From assembly GCA_963712305.1 (NCBI GenBank), contig CAVQHI010000002.1, positions 186,001 to 250,000 of the forward strand: 64,000 bases of DNA, read 5' to 3'. Shown piece after piece: positions 43,181 through 51,185 of the stretch. The position numbers and the translations under genes are program-made. The notes under the pieces were generated by a model, which had not been told where the DNA came from, ran no database searches, and saw only the letters and a list, made by a program, of their open reading frames with translations. Source of the stretch: DATFNI01 sp963712305 (lineage in GTDB: Bacteria; Bacteroidota; Rhodothermia; Balneolales; DATFMH01). The first letter of the stretch is position 1. The number at the start of each line of letters is the position of its first letter.

Positions 43181-44493
43181 AAAAATCCTCCCTGACCACC
43201 GTATTTCTTGTTGTACTTATTGACCTTCTTGGTTTTGGCATTGTCCTTCCGTTGCTCCCCTTTTATGCCAAGCAGTTTGAAGCCGGAGCCATCGCTATTG
43301 GATTGCTGTACAGTATTTATTCTTTCGCTCAGCTAATCTTTTCACCGATTTGGGGCAGTTTGTCTGATCGAATTGGACGGCGTCCCATCATGCTGCTTAG
43401 TACATTCGGCAATGTACTGGCATACATCATTTTCGGTTTGGCAGGATCACTGACCGTTCTTTTTCTCTCCAGACTCGTAGCAGGTATCATGGGAGGGAAC
43501 ATCTCAACGGCGCAAGCCTACGTGGCCGACGTTACAACGCCTGAAGAACGTTCGAAAGGGATGGGGATGATCGGGGCTGCTTTCGGAATTGGTTTTGTCG
43601 TTGGTCCCGCGCTTGCAACAGCTCTCATTCATCCTGCTTTTGCCAATTCGGTACGAGCAATTGGATTCCCGCATCTGGCGAGCCTGATTGCCGCCAATAA
43701 ATACGAATTTCCTGGTTTCTTCGCTGCGTTGATGTCCCTTTGCAGCTTTCTGCTGGTTATTTTCAAACTGCCGGAAACGGTCGACAAGACAAAAGCTATA
43801 CAGGTAAACCGGGATCAGAAGGATGCCACCCGTATCCAGCGCAACAGTATATTCACAAAGAAGTTCTGGAATACTCTGATGGAGGAGAGCCAGCAAGGCA
43901 AAAAAAGCATTTTCATCTGGCTGTTGGTTTGTGTGTTTATGCTTTCTTTCGGGCAATCAAGTATTTACAGTGCCTTCCCGTTATTTGCCAGCAAAGTACT
44001 CAATATGTCGGCAGAACAGGTCGGGATGCAATTTTTCTACATCGGAGTAATAGCCGTGTTTATCCAGGGCGGGCTCATCCGGCACCTGGCCAAGAAGTAT
44101 GATGAAGAGAAGATATTCCTCACAGGAAATGTATTGATGGTTGTCGGACTTGGCCTTTTGAGTTTGGCAGTCAGCAAACCCCTGTTGATGGTATTTCTGG
44201 GAATCATGGCCACAGGTGTCAGCCTGAATGTGCCCGTTATGAACAGCATTCTTTCAAAACGAGCTCGTAAGGAGGATGTCGGCCGTGTGCTGGGCACTTC
44301 CCAAAGCATCTCGGGTTTTGGACGTGTCGTCGGACCGGCCTGGGGGGGAGCTCTGTACGCCCTGGCACATTACCTGCCATTCGTCGGAACGGCACTGGTT
44401 ATTTCGGTGATCATTTATGCCGGTATCAAGCTGGTTAAAGACCGGAATCAAATGAAATTATCCGAGTCAGCCAAAACCGAAGTTATGGCCTGA
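43177..44493 (+). CDS. MFS exporter, tetracycline-resistance-like (DHA1)
   Basis: 438 residues with 12 hydrophobic helices. Signature A GSLSDRIGRRPIMLLSTFG in the helix 2-3 loop, and a second-half counterpart (LAKKYDEEKIFL). The early motif DLLGFGIVLPLLPFY is that of TetA-like drug:proton antiporters, and the antiporter motif C region is IGAAFGIGFVVGPALA. It is cotranscribed with the heme genes (4-bp overlap with hemL), so it may export a tetrapyrrole or be incidental. Substrate unknown. Confidence 0.87.
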   Translation: MKKSSLTTVFLVVLIDLLGFGIVLPLLPFYAKQFEAGAIAIGLLYSIYSFAQLIFSPIWGSLSDRIGRRPIMLLSTFGNVLAYIIFGLAGSLTVLFLSRLVAGIMGGNISTAQAYVADVTTPEERSKGMGMIGAAFGIGFVVGPALATALIHPAFANSVRAIGFPHLASLIAANKYEFPGFFAALMSLCSFLLVIFKLPETVDKTKAIQVNRDQKDATRIQRNSIFTKKFWNTLMEESQQGKKSIFIWLLVCVFMLSFGQSSIYSAFPLFASKVLNMSAEQVGMQFFYIGVIAVFIQGGLIRHLAKKYDEEKIFLTGNVLMVVGLGLLSLAVSKPLLMVFLGIMATGVSLNVPVMNSILSKRARKEDVGRVLGTSQSISGFGRVVGPAWGGALYALAHYLPFVGTALVISVIIYAGIKLVKDRNQMKLSESAKTEVMA

Positions 44494-45252
44494 TTATCGC
44501 TAGGCCCTGTCATATTTTTGAAGGATTGTAGGTATTATCAGTAGTTTAACATGAGCTCGAGCAAAATCATTGGAAACGATTCATTTTAGCCTTATTCCCT
44601 TTAACCCCTGGATTAATCCAGGGGTTAGAAGGATCCTTCAATTAGCTAAACCGTTTTAATGGTTTGCACGAACACATGAAAAAGCCTCGAGGGGCTTTAA
44701 TTAACGTGAGTTCGAGATAAGTTGATAATATTAGTAACAACTTTTTTTATGGTATTTTTAGCCTTTTTGACCCCTCAATAACTAAAGGCGACTTTCTTTT
44801 CCCCCTTCAGGGGGTTAAGGGGTTAAGATCTGGTGTCTTCACCGACTGATAATTTGTTGAATTTTATTATATCGAACTCACGTAGTTTGTGGCATATATG
44901 TCGGCTGGCTGAATGAGCATTGGACGCTTGCTGATCTGGTGAAATCCAACAAGAAGGCCGTATCAAATATGCCAGATGTTTTGCTTGCCAATCCAAGGTG
45001 ATAAACGGTTTTTACCGGTTTAATTTCTCCCATCCCATGTGAATTGTCATGTGCTTTTTTGCCGGCAAGTGGTTCATAGTGTGGATTTCCTTAAGAATAT
45101 TTCAATGTATTTGGCTACATAGAGGAACTCAACTATATTTATAAAGATTGTTTTACAGATTGTCTTCACCGGCAACACGTTTTTTTTGAGAGCATGGCGC
45201 AAAGTTGCCGTTCGATTTTGCCGGTTCACCGTGAAGTTAAACCTATTGTAGT
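44494..45252. other. Repeat-rich gap with no intact gene
   Basis: 759 bp. It holds the palindromic repeat copy 2 (44540-44720), a pyrimidine-rich hairpin around ccccttcagggggttaaggggtt (44801-44825), a motif tatcgaactcacg (44870-44883), a 37-codon open fragment (44891-45001) reading GIYVGWLNEHWTLADLVKSN then KKAVSNMPDVLLANPR, and AAACGG-TTTTTA-CCGGTTT (about 45004-45021). The fragment looks coding in composition but has no start and no recognised family. No promoter called for the next gene. Confidence 0.55.
44540..44720. repeat. Palindrome-rich dispersed repeat, copy 2
   Basis: Contains a perfect 26-bp palindrome TAACCCCTGG-ATTAAT-CCAGGGGTTA (44602-44627), AAACC-N8-GGTTT (about 44646-44663), and two copies of TTAACRTGAGYTCGAG (44547-44562 and 44701-44716 approximately) flanking the unit in the same orientation. 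The unit at 8.5 kb has the same palindrome and the inverted tcgaactcac motif. Small interspersed non-coding element. Confidence 0.6.
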
Positions 45253-46131
45253 ATGGACTTTGGAAGATCGAATGACGTTGACGAAGTGAATTTTATCTTG
45301 CCTGATGATCACCCGGAGACGGCAGCAATTTTAGGAGGGAAAAAGCAGGATACAGAAGTATATGTTGGAGGAGCAAAATGGGGACGTAAAGATTGGATTG
45401 GTCAGCTTTATCCTGAGGGGACCAAACAGGATGAGATGCTTCATCATTACGCGAAAAATTTCAATTCCATCGAGCTGAATGCCACACATTATAATATCCC
45501 CAAGCCGGAAGTGGTGGATAATTGGGTTTCAATGGTAGATAAAGACTTTAAGTTTTGCCCCAAAGTCTACCAGATCATCTCCCATCGCATGCGCCTGAAA
45601 AACGCAATGCAGCTTACGGATGATTTTTTTAATAGGATGAGCTTATTCGGTGATAATCTGGGTACCATTTTCCTGCAGCTGCCGCCTAACTTCAAGGCAA
45701 CGAAACTGGATGATCTGCTGCAGTATCTGAAGAATATACCGACTGGCTTTTCAGTTAGCCTGGAGCTTCAGGATATCAGCTGGTTTAATGGGAGTACTAA
45801 TGCAGAGCGGCTTTTCGACCTGATGAAAGAGAAACAAATCACCGCGGTAATTACCGATACCTCCCGTTTCCGCGAACTGGTGCACATGCGGCTAACAACA
45901 CGGGAAACGTTCATCCGCTTCGTCGGCAATAATCTTCATCCCACTGATTACGAACGTATGGATGGATGGATTGAACGCATTGGTCAGTGGATGGACATGG
46001 GATTGAAGCGGTTGTGGTTTTTTCTGCACCAGCACGAGGAGCAGTACACTCCGGAACTGGCCCAATACTGTGCGAAAAAGTTTTACGAGAAGCTTGGAAT
46101 AGAATTAAGAAAACCAGGTTTGCCTGGGTAG
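45253..46131 (+). CDS. DUF72-family protein
   Basis: 292 residues. DUF72 (YecE-like) TIM-barrel proteins: VYVGGAKWGRKDWIGQLYPEG, FNSIELNATHYNIPKPEVVDNWVSMV, FCPKVYQIISHRMRL, LPPNFKA, SLELQDISWFN and TDTSRFRELV. These residues line a putative active site, but the family has no established reaction. An extra N-terminal stretch of about 35 residues precedes the barrel. It converges with the hybrid kinase; a terminator lies between them. Confidence 0.85.
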   Translation: MDFGRSNDVDEVNFILPDDHPETAAILGGKKQDTEVYVGGAKWGRKDWIGQLYPEGTKQDEMLHHYAKNFNSIELNATHYNIPKPEVVDNWVSMVDKDFKFCPKVYQIISHRMRLKNAMQLTDDFFNRMSLFGDNLGTIFLQLPPNFKATKLDDLLQYLKNIPTGFSVSLELQDISWFNGSTNAERLFDLMKEKQITAVITDTSRFRELVHMRLTTRETFIRFVGNNLHPTDYERMDGWIERIGQWMDMGLKRLWFFLHQHEEQYTPELAQYCAKKFYEKLGIELRKPGLPG

Positions 46132-46160
46132 ACTAAGGATTTGTTTGGATGAAAACACCG

Positions 46161-46197
46161 ATCAGGAAAAGCAGCGATTATCTTTCCTGATTTGTTT
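46161..46197. terminator. Bidirectional rho-independent terminator between DUF72 and hybrid kinase genes
   Basis: ATCAGGAAA (46161-46169) pairs with TTTCCTGAT (46183-46191) over a 13-base loop and is followed by TTGTTTC. It lies between two converging stops and can serve both. The stem is 9 bp with one extra A on the left, and the T-run is interrupted by one G. Confidence 0.5.
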
Positions 46198-46204
46198 CAT
46201 ACTG

Positions 46205-47920
46205 CTAATCATCCATGTCAGTTGTAAAGTGCTTTTTCATTAAATCAAACAGCGTGGGTAGTTTGAATGGCTTTGAAAGGTAATCATTACATCCCGCCTC
46301 TAATACCTTCTTTCTCTCACTAGAAAGTGCAAAAGCCGTTTGTGCGATTATAACGACATCCTTGTTGAATTTTCGTATTTGCCTGGTAGCTTCATATCCG
46401 TCCATATCGGGCATTTGAATATCCATAAATATCAAATCGATGTCAGGGTTGTTTCGGCATAGTTCAACAGCTTCTGCCCCGTCTTTTGCCTGCAAAATTT
46501 CTTTACAGTACTTGCGGATTATTTTGCCAAGGATTATTCTCGATATAGCGTCATCTTCTGCAATAACAACCTTCAGATCCCTGATTTGATTATTTTCTGT
46601 TTTTCCGGAAACAAGCTTTTTGTTGGTTGTTTCTTTTTGCTCGTCATCATGGTACGGGAGAGTAAAATAAAAGGTGGAACCTTTTCCCAACTCACTCTCG
46701 ACCCAAATTTTACCGCCAAGCATTTCCACATAGGCTTTCGAGATGGATAAGCCCAAACCGGTACCCTCATATTTTCGGGTTAAAGATTCACTCGCTTGTC
46801 TGAATCTTTCAAAGATCATTTCCAAATGATGTGGCAGAATACCAATGCCCGTGTCTCTGACAAAAAATTTCAGGTATCCTCCTTTTTTCTCACAGCCAAT
46901 TTCTACGGATCCCTTACTGGTAAATTTTATGGCGTTTTTAACTAGATTGGTAAGGATCGCATAGAATTTCTCCGAGTCTGTTTTAATGGTGATTGGTTTG
47001 TCAGTCAACGAATGATCTATGAAAATCTGTATTCCTTTTTGCCTGGCTTCTGGCTGAAAAAAGGTGGCAATGTCTTCGATTTCCTTGTTTACATTCGTAT
47101 CGGAAATCGAAATTTTTACCTCTCCCGCTTCTATTTTTGAAATGCTCATGATACTGTTGATAATAGTGAGCATCCGGGCGCCACTTTTCTCGATCAGATG
47201 GATATACTCTTGCAGTTCCTTTTCCGCCATTACCGATTCTTTGAGCAGTCTTGTAAAGCCCATGATACCATTCATAGGTGTTCTGATCTCGTGACTTACA
47301 TTAGCAAGAAAAGCCGATTTTAAACGATCACTTTCTTCAGCTTTTTCTTTAGCTTTTACAAGTTCCTGTTCCATCTGTTTACGTTGGGTAATATCAACCG
47401 CGGTAACCAGACATTGGTCATCATTTTCAGTGGCTACGCCGGTAAGGTACAAATACACTGGTAAGCGCTTACCGGCTGACAGTGTCACTTCGCACGACTC
47501 TTTGACATTACTGCTGAAAGCTTTCTCAAGAAATTGATGAAAGATTTGTCTGGAATCATCAGATAGGTGTAACGCAAAAGGCTTGTTTTTCAGACGCGAT
47601 CGTTCTGTGCCCAACACTTGTGATCCGCTTAAATTTAACTCAATAATGATGCCTTCTCTGGAAAGAGTAAAATAACCCGATGGTGCGAAATCATATAGTT
47701 CAGTGTACTTTTTGGCTGCAACATCAGCAGCCGATCTTGCCAGCATAAGTTCTTCATTCTGTATTTCCAGTTCTATCTGATGCACTTCCAACTCATGTAT
47801 TAGTTTCAGTGTTTCGACTTCAGATAGGTTGGTCCCTGTTTCTTGAGGTTCCTTTTCCCACAACTCTTCTGCCTTCTGGCGAAGGTTTTTGGTTCTTGCT
47901 TTTCTGTCATCATTTTTCAT
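46205..47920 (-). CDS. Hybrid histidine kinase (PAS-HisKA-HATPase-REC)
   Basis: 571 residues from the ATG at 47920. The frame runs 30 codons further upstream, but this overlaps the end of the CheB-CheR gene and lacks homology. Order: N-terminal coiled coil (about 1-60), PAS (TELYDFAPSGYFTLSREGIIIELN...), HisKA with VSHEIRTPMNGIMGFTRLL, HATPase_c (NLVKNAIKFTS, DTGIGILP, GTGLGLSISKAYVEMLGG), then a C-terminal receiver with LIFMDIQMPDMDGYEATRQI (phospho-Asp) and KPFKL. No membrane helix is seen, so it is a soluble kinase. It lies just downstream of the CheB-CheR-PAS gene and may share its signal. Confidence 0.88.
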   Translation of the reverse strand: MKNDDRKARTKNLRQKAEELWEKEPQETGTNLSEVETLKLIHELEVHQIELEIQNEELMLARSAADVAAKKYTELYDFAPSGYFTLSREGIIIELNLSGSQVLGTERSRLKNKPFALHLSDDSRQIFHQFLEKAFSSNVKESCEVTLSAGKRLPVYLYLTGVATENDDQCLVTAVDITQRKQMEQELVKAKEKAEESDRLKSAFLANVSHEIRTPMNGIMGFTRLLKESVMAEKELQEYIHLIEKSGARMLTIINSIMSISKIEAGEVKISISDTNVNKEIEDIATFFQPEARQKGIQIFIDHSLTDKPITIKTDSEKFYAILTNLVKNAIKFTSKGSVEIGCEKKGGYLKFFVRDTGIGILPHHLEMIFERFRQASESLTRKYEGTGLGLSISKAYVEMLGGKIWVESELGKGSTFYFTLPYHDDEQKETTNKKLVSGKTENNQIRDLKVVIAEDDAISRIILGKIIRKYCKEILQAKDGAEAVELCRNNPDIDLIFMDIQMPDMDGYEATRQIRKFNKDVVIIAQTAFALSSERKKVLEAGCNDYLSKPFKLPTLFDLMKKHFTTDMDD

Positions 47921-47975
47921 AATAGACACGCATCTTGAATAGTATATACATATATGTTGGTCTAAATGAGGCGCG

Positions 47976-50618
47976 TCACTGGCTTGCCTTGTCTTGGCGT
48001 AAGGCCTCATTTGCTTCTTTTAATTCTATCTCTAACTTTTTGGCCATGGTTATATCGGTAAATGTTATAACCAGGCCGTCGATACGATCGTCGGTCGTGC
48101 GGTAGGGCATAATCCTCACATTAAACCACCTTCCGTCGTGAGTTGTCGTTGCTGTTTCGATCGATATCAGGTTTTTGATTACCCCCCGGGCATGGGTATC
48201 GATATCCATGTACTTCAAATCACTAACCAGATCCGTAAAAGGCCGGCCGACATCTGAGTTACGCAACTTAAATATATGGGTCGTCTGTTCGGTGAACCTG
48301 CGGATGTGCAACTCCTTATCGAGAAAAAGTGTGGCAATCTCAGTACTATCAAGCAGGTTTTTCATGTCGTCGTTTGCCCGTTTGAATTCATTTATCTTAC
48401 TCTGCAGCTCCATATTTACCGTTTGCAATTCTTCGTTCAGGCTCTGCATCTCTTCCTTGGAAGTGGTGAGTTCTTCATTTGTCGATTGCAGCTCTTCATT
48501 GGTTGACTGCAACTCTTCATTTATCGATTTCAGCTCTTCCTGCGATGTCTGCATCTTTTCGCGGGTATTTTGCACCTCTTCATTGCTTCGTTTCAGTTCC
48601 ATTTCCAATTCCTTCTCGCGCTTTGTGGAATCCCGATTTTCCTTTCTGGAATTCGTTACGCTATGTTCATGGACTGCAGGTACATCCGTAAATACGATCA
48701 TGACCATGCCGCTTATCAAGTCGGGTTTTTCGAGGCGTTGTATGGTAAGGTCCACAAACTGGGTACCGCCGTTGGTTCCTACTTTAATATTGCGCACAAT
48801 CACGGCTTCGAAGCCGTGAATTGCTGAATCGAAAGCGTTCTTAAGCTTCTGGCGCAGTCCATCGCGTGCCATTGCAAAAATGTTCCAGTTTGCCTTACCG
48901 GCCACCGGTTCAAGGTATTTTCCGGTTCGGCCGATGATGTATATAATGTCGCCTTTGTCGTTTACCAGCACACTGGCAGGAGCAAACCGCTGAAGCAAAA
49001 TCTGATCAGCAAGGGTCTGTATGGTATCAGATGATCCTGAAGATAGTTTTTTCTCCATTCTTACTGTCTGTTTGTAGTGATAATTGCTTGGAAAATCAAT
49101 GAGTTCAGATGATAAGTCTGTTGACGTACATTCAAATATTTTTAATTTGTCATCCAACTCTTTAAAGCCATCGTTTTGGAAGCCAATGGTTTCGGAGGTA
49201 CCAAGTACCATGATTCCACCGGGTCTCAGACTATAGTTAAAAAGTGCGATAAGTTTTTTTTGCAACTCAGGTTCCATGTATATCAGCATATTCCGGCAAG
49301 AAAGAATGTCGAGCTTGGTAAAGGGAGGGTCCTTGATAACATCCTGGGTAGCAAACACGACCATTTCGCGTAGGTTACTATTTATACGGTAGCCGTTTCC
49401 TTCATCAGTAAAAAAAAGACTGATATGTTCGGGGGATACATCAGCTGTAATGTTTTTTAAGAATACACCTTGGCGTGCTTTCTCAATAGCATCATGGTCA
49501 AGATCAGTCGCAAATATTTGCAGCGTTACATTTTTGCTGTTTTCCATATTTGCCATCACCTCTTTAAAAATAATAGCCAATGAATAGGCTTCTTCCCCGG
49601 TTGAGCATCCCGGCACCCAGGCACGCAGTTCATATCTGTCGGGTAAATCCTTCACAAGGGCAGGGAGTACTGACTTTTTGAGCATTTCCCACATGGTGGG
49701 ATCGCGAAAGAAGCTGGTAACGCCAATCAGCAACTCTTTGAATAGTATCGCAACTTCCCCTGGATTTTCCTGCAAAAAACGAACATAGGTATGCAGTTTG
49801 TCAATCTGGTGAATTCCCTTGCGCCTTTCTATGCGGCGTAACAATGTGTTTTTCTTGTAAGAGGAAAAATCGTGTCCCGACTGTTCACGCAGCAGGATGA
49901 TAATTTTATCAATATCGCTTAATTGTTTTGTCTCTATCGGGGTATCTGTTTTGACAGCGGGAATAAATTTTTGGTAACTGATGAGCTTAGCGGGCAATTC
50001 TTTGGCGGGAGCAACAATATCAGCTATTACAGCCCCGATGGCGCTATGGGGCATGCCATTGAATTTGGCCGTGTCAGGATCTTGCACAAGGACCATCCCG
50101 TTTTTTTCTTTTATGGCTTTCAACCCCTGGCTGCCATCGGAACCCATGCCCGAAAGGATAATGCCAATACTTTTTTCTTGCCTGTCATCAGCTAAGGAAC
50201 GAAAGAAAATATCAATAGGCAGGCGCAGGCCCCGTGATTCAACCGGATCGAACAAATGCAACGCCCCATTCAGCAAAGACATACTCTTGTTAGGTGGTAT
50301 GATATATACACAATTAGGCTTCACGTTAACCTGGTCGGTTGCCTGAACCACCTTCATCCGGGTGATTTTTTGCAATAGTTCGGGTAAAAGGTCGACATGG
50401 TTTGGGTCGAGGTGCTGAATTACGACAAAAGCCATGCCGCTGTCTTCAGGCATATTTTCAAAGAACTGTGTCAATGCCTCCAGTCCTCCTGCCGAAGTGC
50501 CTATACCAACAATAGGGAAATCACTGTCACCATTGTTGCCCAAAACGTTTCTTTTGGTTTTTTGTGAATCACCGGTTTTACCAGGTTTTGGACGATCGCT
50601 TTTTTTATTGGTTTTCAT
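47976..50618 (-). CDS. CheB-CheR-PAS chemotaxis-like fusion protein
   Basis: 880 residues. N-terminal CheB methylesterase: Ser42 in GIGTSAGGLEAL, His69 in VVIQHLDPNH, Asp161 in ILSGMGSDGSQG, the catalytic triad. CheR methyltransferase follows (about 215-500): GVTSFFRDPTMWEML, LRAWVPGCSTGEEAYSLAI, LSCRNMLIYMEPELQ. Next a PAS-like segment, a coiled-coil with repeated STNEEL/SLNEEL units (about 680-740), and a final PAS (about 745-870). There is no CheB receiver domain. Such fusions act outside flagellar chemotaxis or as sensors that modify receptors. It is the first gene of a pair with the hybrid kinase. Confidence 0.87.
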   Translation of the reverse strand: MKTNKKSDRPKPGKTGDSQKTKRNVLGNNGDSDFPIVGIGTSAGGLEALTQFFENMPEDSGMAFVVIQHLDPNHVDLLPELLQKITRMKVVQATDQVNVKPNCVYIIPPNKSMSLLNGALHLFDPVESRGLRLPIDIFFRSLADDRQEKSIGIILSGMGSDGSQGLKAIKEKNGMVLVQDPDTAKFNGMPHSAIGAVIADIVAPAKELPAKLISYQKFIPAVKTDTPIETKQLSDIDKIIILLREQSGHDFSSYKKNTLLRRIERRKGIHQIDKLHTYVRFLQENPGEVAILFKELLIGVTSFFRDPTMWEMLKKSVLPALVKDLPDRYELRAWVPGCSTGEEAYSLAIIFKEVMANMENSKNVTLQIFATDLDHDAIEKARQGVFLKNITADVSPEHISLFFTDEGNGYRINSNLREMVVFATQDVIKDPPFTKLDILSCRNMLIYMEPELQKKLIALFNYSLRPGGIMVLGTSETIGFQNDGFKELDDKLKIFECTSTDLSSELIDFPSNYHYKQTVRMEKKLSSGSSDTIQTLADQILLQRFAPASVLVNDKGDIIYIIGRTGKYLEPVAGKANWNIFAMARDGLRQKLKNAFDSAIHGFEAVIVRNIKVGTNGGTQFVDLTIQRLEKPDLISGMVMIVFTDVPAVHEHSVTNSRKENRDSTKREKELEMELKRSNEEVQNTREKMQTSQEELKSINEELQSTNEELQSTNEELTTSKEEMQSLNEELQTVNMELQSKINEFKRANDDMKNLLDSTEIATLFLDKELHIRRFTEQTTHIFKLRNSDVGRPFTDLVSDLKYMDIDTHARGVIKNLISIETATTTHDGRWFNVRIMPYRTTDDRIDGLVITFTDITMAKKLEIELKEANEALRQDKASQ

Positions 50619-51185
50619 ATTTGAACGAAATTACTCTTATGCTATTGATTCGCCGTATTATGTATATATTTTTTGTGCAAGTGGAAACCAATGTCAGAGT
50701 AATAAGAATATGTAAGCAGGGTATAAATGAATTTAACTAACTCTATATTGATATAATATGTATTTATATTTACAGGATTCAAAAAAAACAAGGGTTTGTT
50801 ATTCATTAGTTTGAATATAAATCAATTTCCAATACACTTGTTTTTTGGTTTGAAAATATCAAATTGATCTCACGATAAAGCATCAATATTCCGTTCTGCA
50901 ACAATTGATTTAAGAACAAGAATTATCCCAGCTAAACGGTTTTCCCACTCGTAATTATAAAATCATTGATCTTATTCCGCGGGCACGTTTGAAGCCTCTT
51001 TGAGCGTTTTAGCGTTATACTTTCCATGCGGGAGCTCACGGATATTCTTAATTCTTTGTGTTATCTTTGTTATCCGAATTTGAGCCGTGTATATCCCGAA
51101 AACGTTTCGGGATTGGCAAGCAATCATTATTGGTTGGATAAATTCTAAATATTTTTGAATAGCAACCATGAAAACCTGATCGAAT
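50619..51185. other. AT-rich divergent intergenic region
   Basis: 567 bp between divergent genes. The first half is AT-rich without a gene. Near the aconitase start is a palindrome ATCCCGAAA-ACG-TTTCGGGAT (51093-51113) and a promoter element (next entry). A minus-strand open frame (about 50970-51070, KNIRELPHGKYNAKTLKEAS) is not supported as a gene. Confidence 0.5.
51062..51069 (+). promoter_or_regulatory. Bacteroidota-type -7 element upstream of acnA
   Basis: TATCTTTG matches TAnnTTTG and lies 117 bp before the acnA ATG. The matching -33 TTG is not clear. A 21-bp palindrome (51093-51113) lies between it and the gene and could be an operator or a leader hairpin. Confidence 0.3.

Noticed and set aside
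46205..48010. Longer start for the hybrid kinase at 48010
   Set aside because: The extra 30 residues overlap the end of the preceding gene and are not homologous. ATG 47920 is preferred.
48175..48819. Long plus-strand ORF (214 codons) antisense to the CheB-CheR gene
   Set aside because: It is antisense to the repeated NEEL coiled-coil region, where codon use keeps the other strand open. Composition is Ser/Cys/Phe-rich and not protein-like.
51093..51113. Palindrome ATCCCGAAA-ACG-TTTCGGGAT as a terminator
   Set aside because: No T-run follows, and it lies upstream of a gene on the same strand, so it is not a terminator. It may be an operator or repeat, but there is no evidence.
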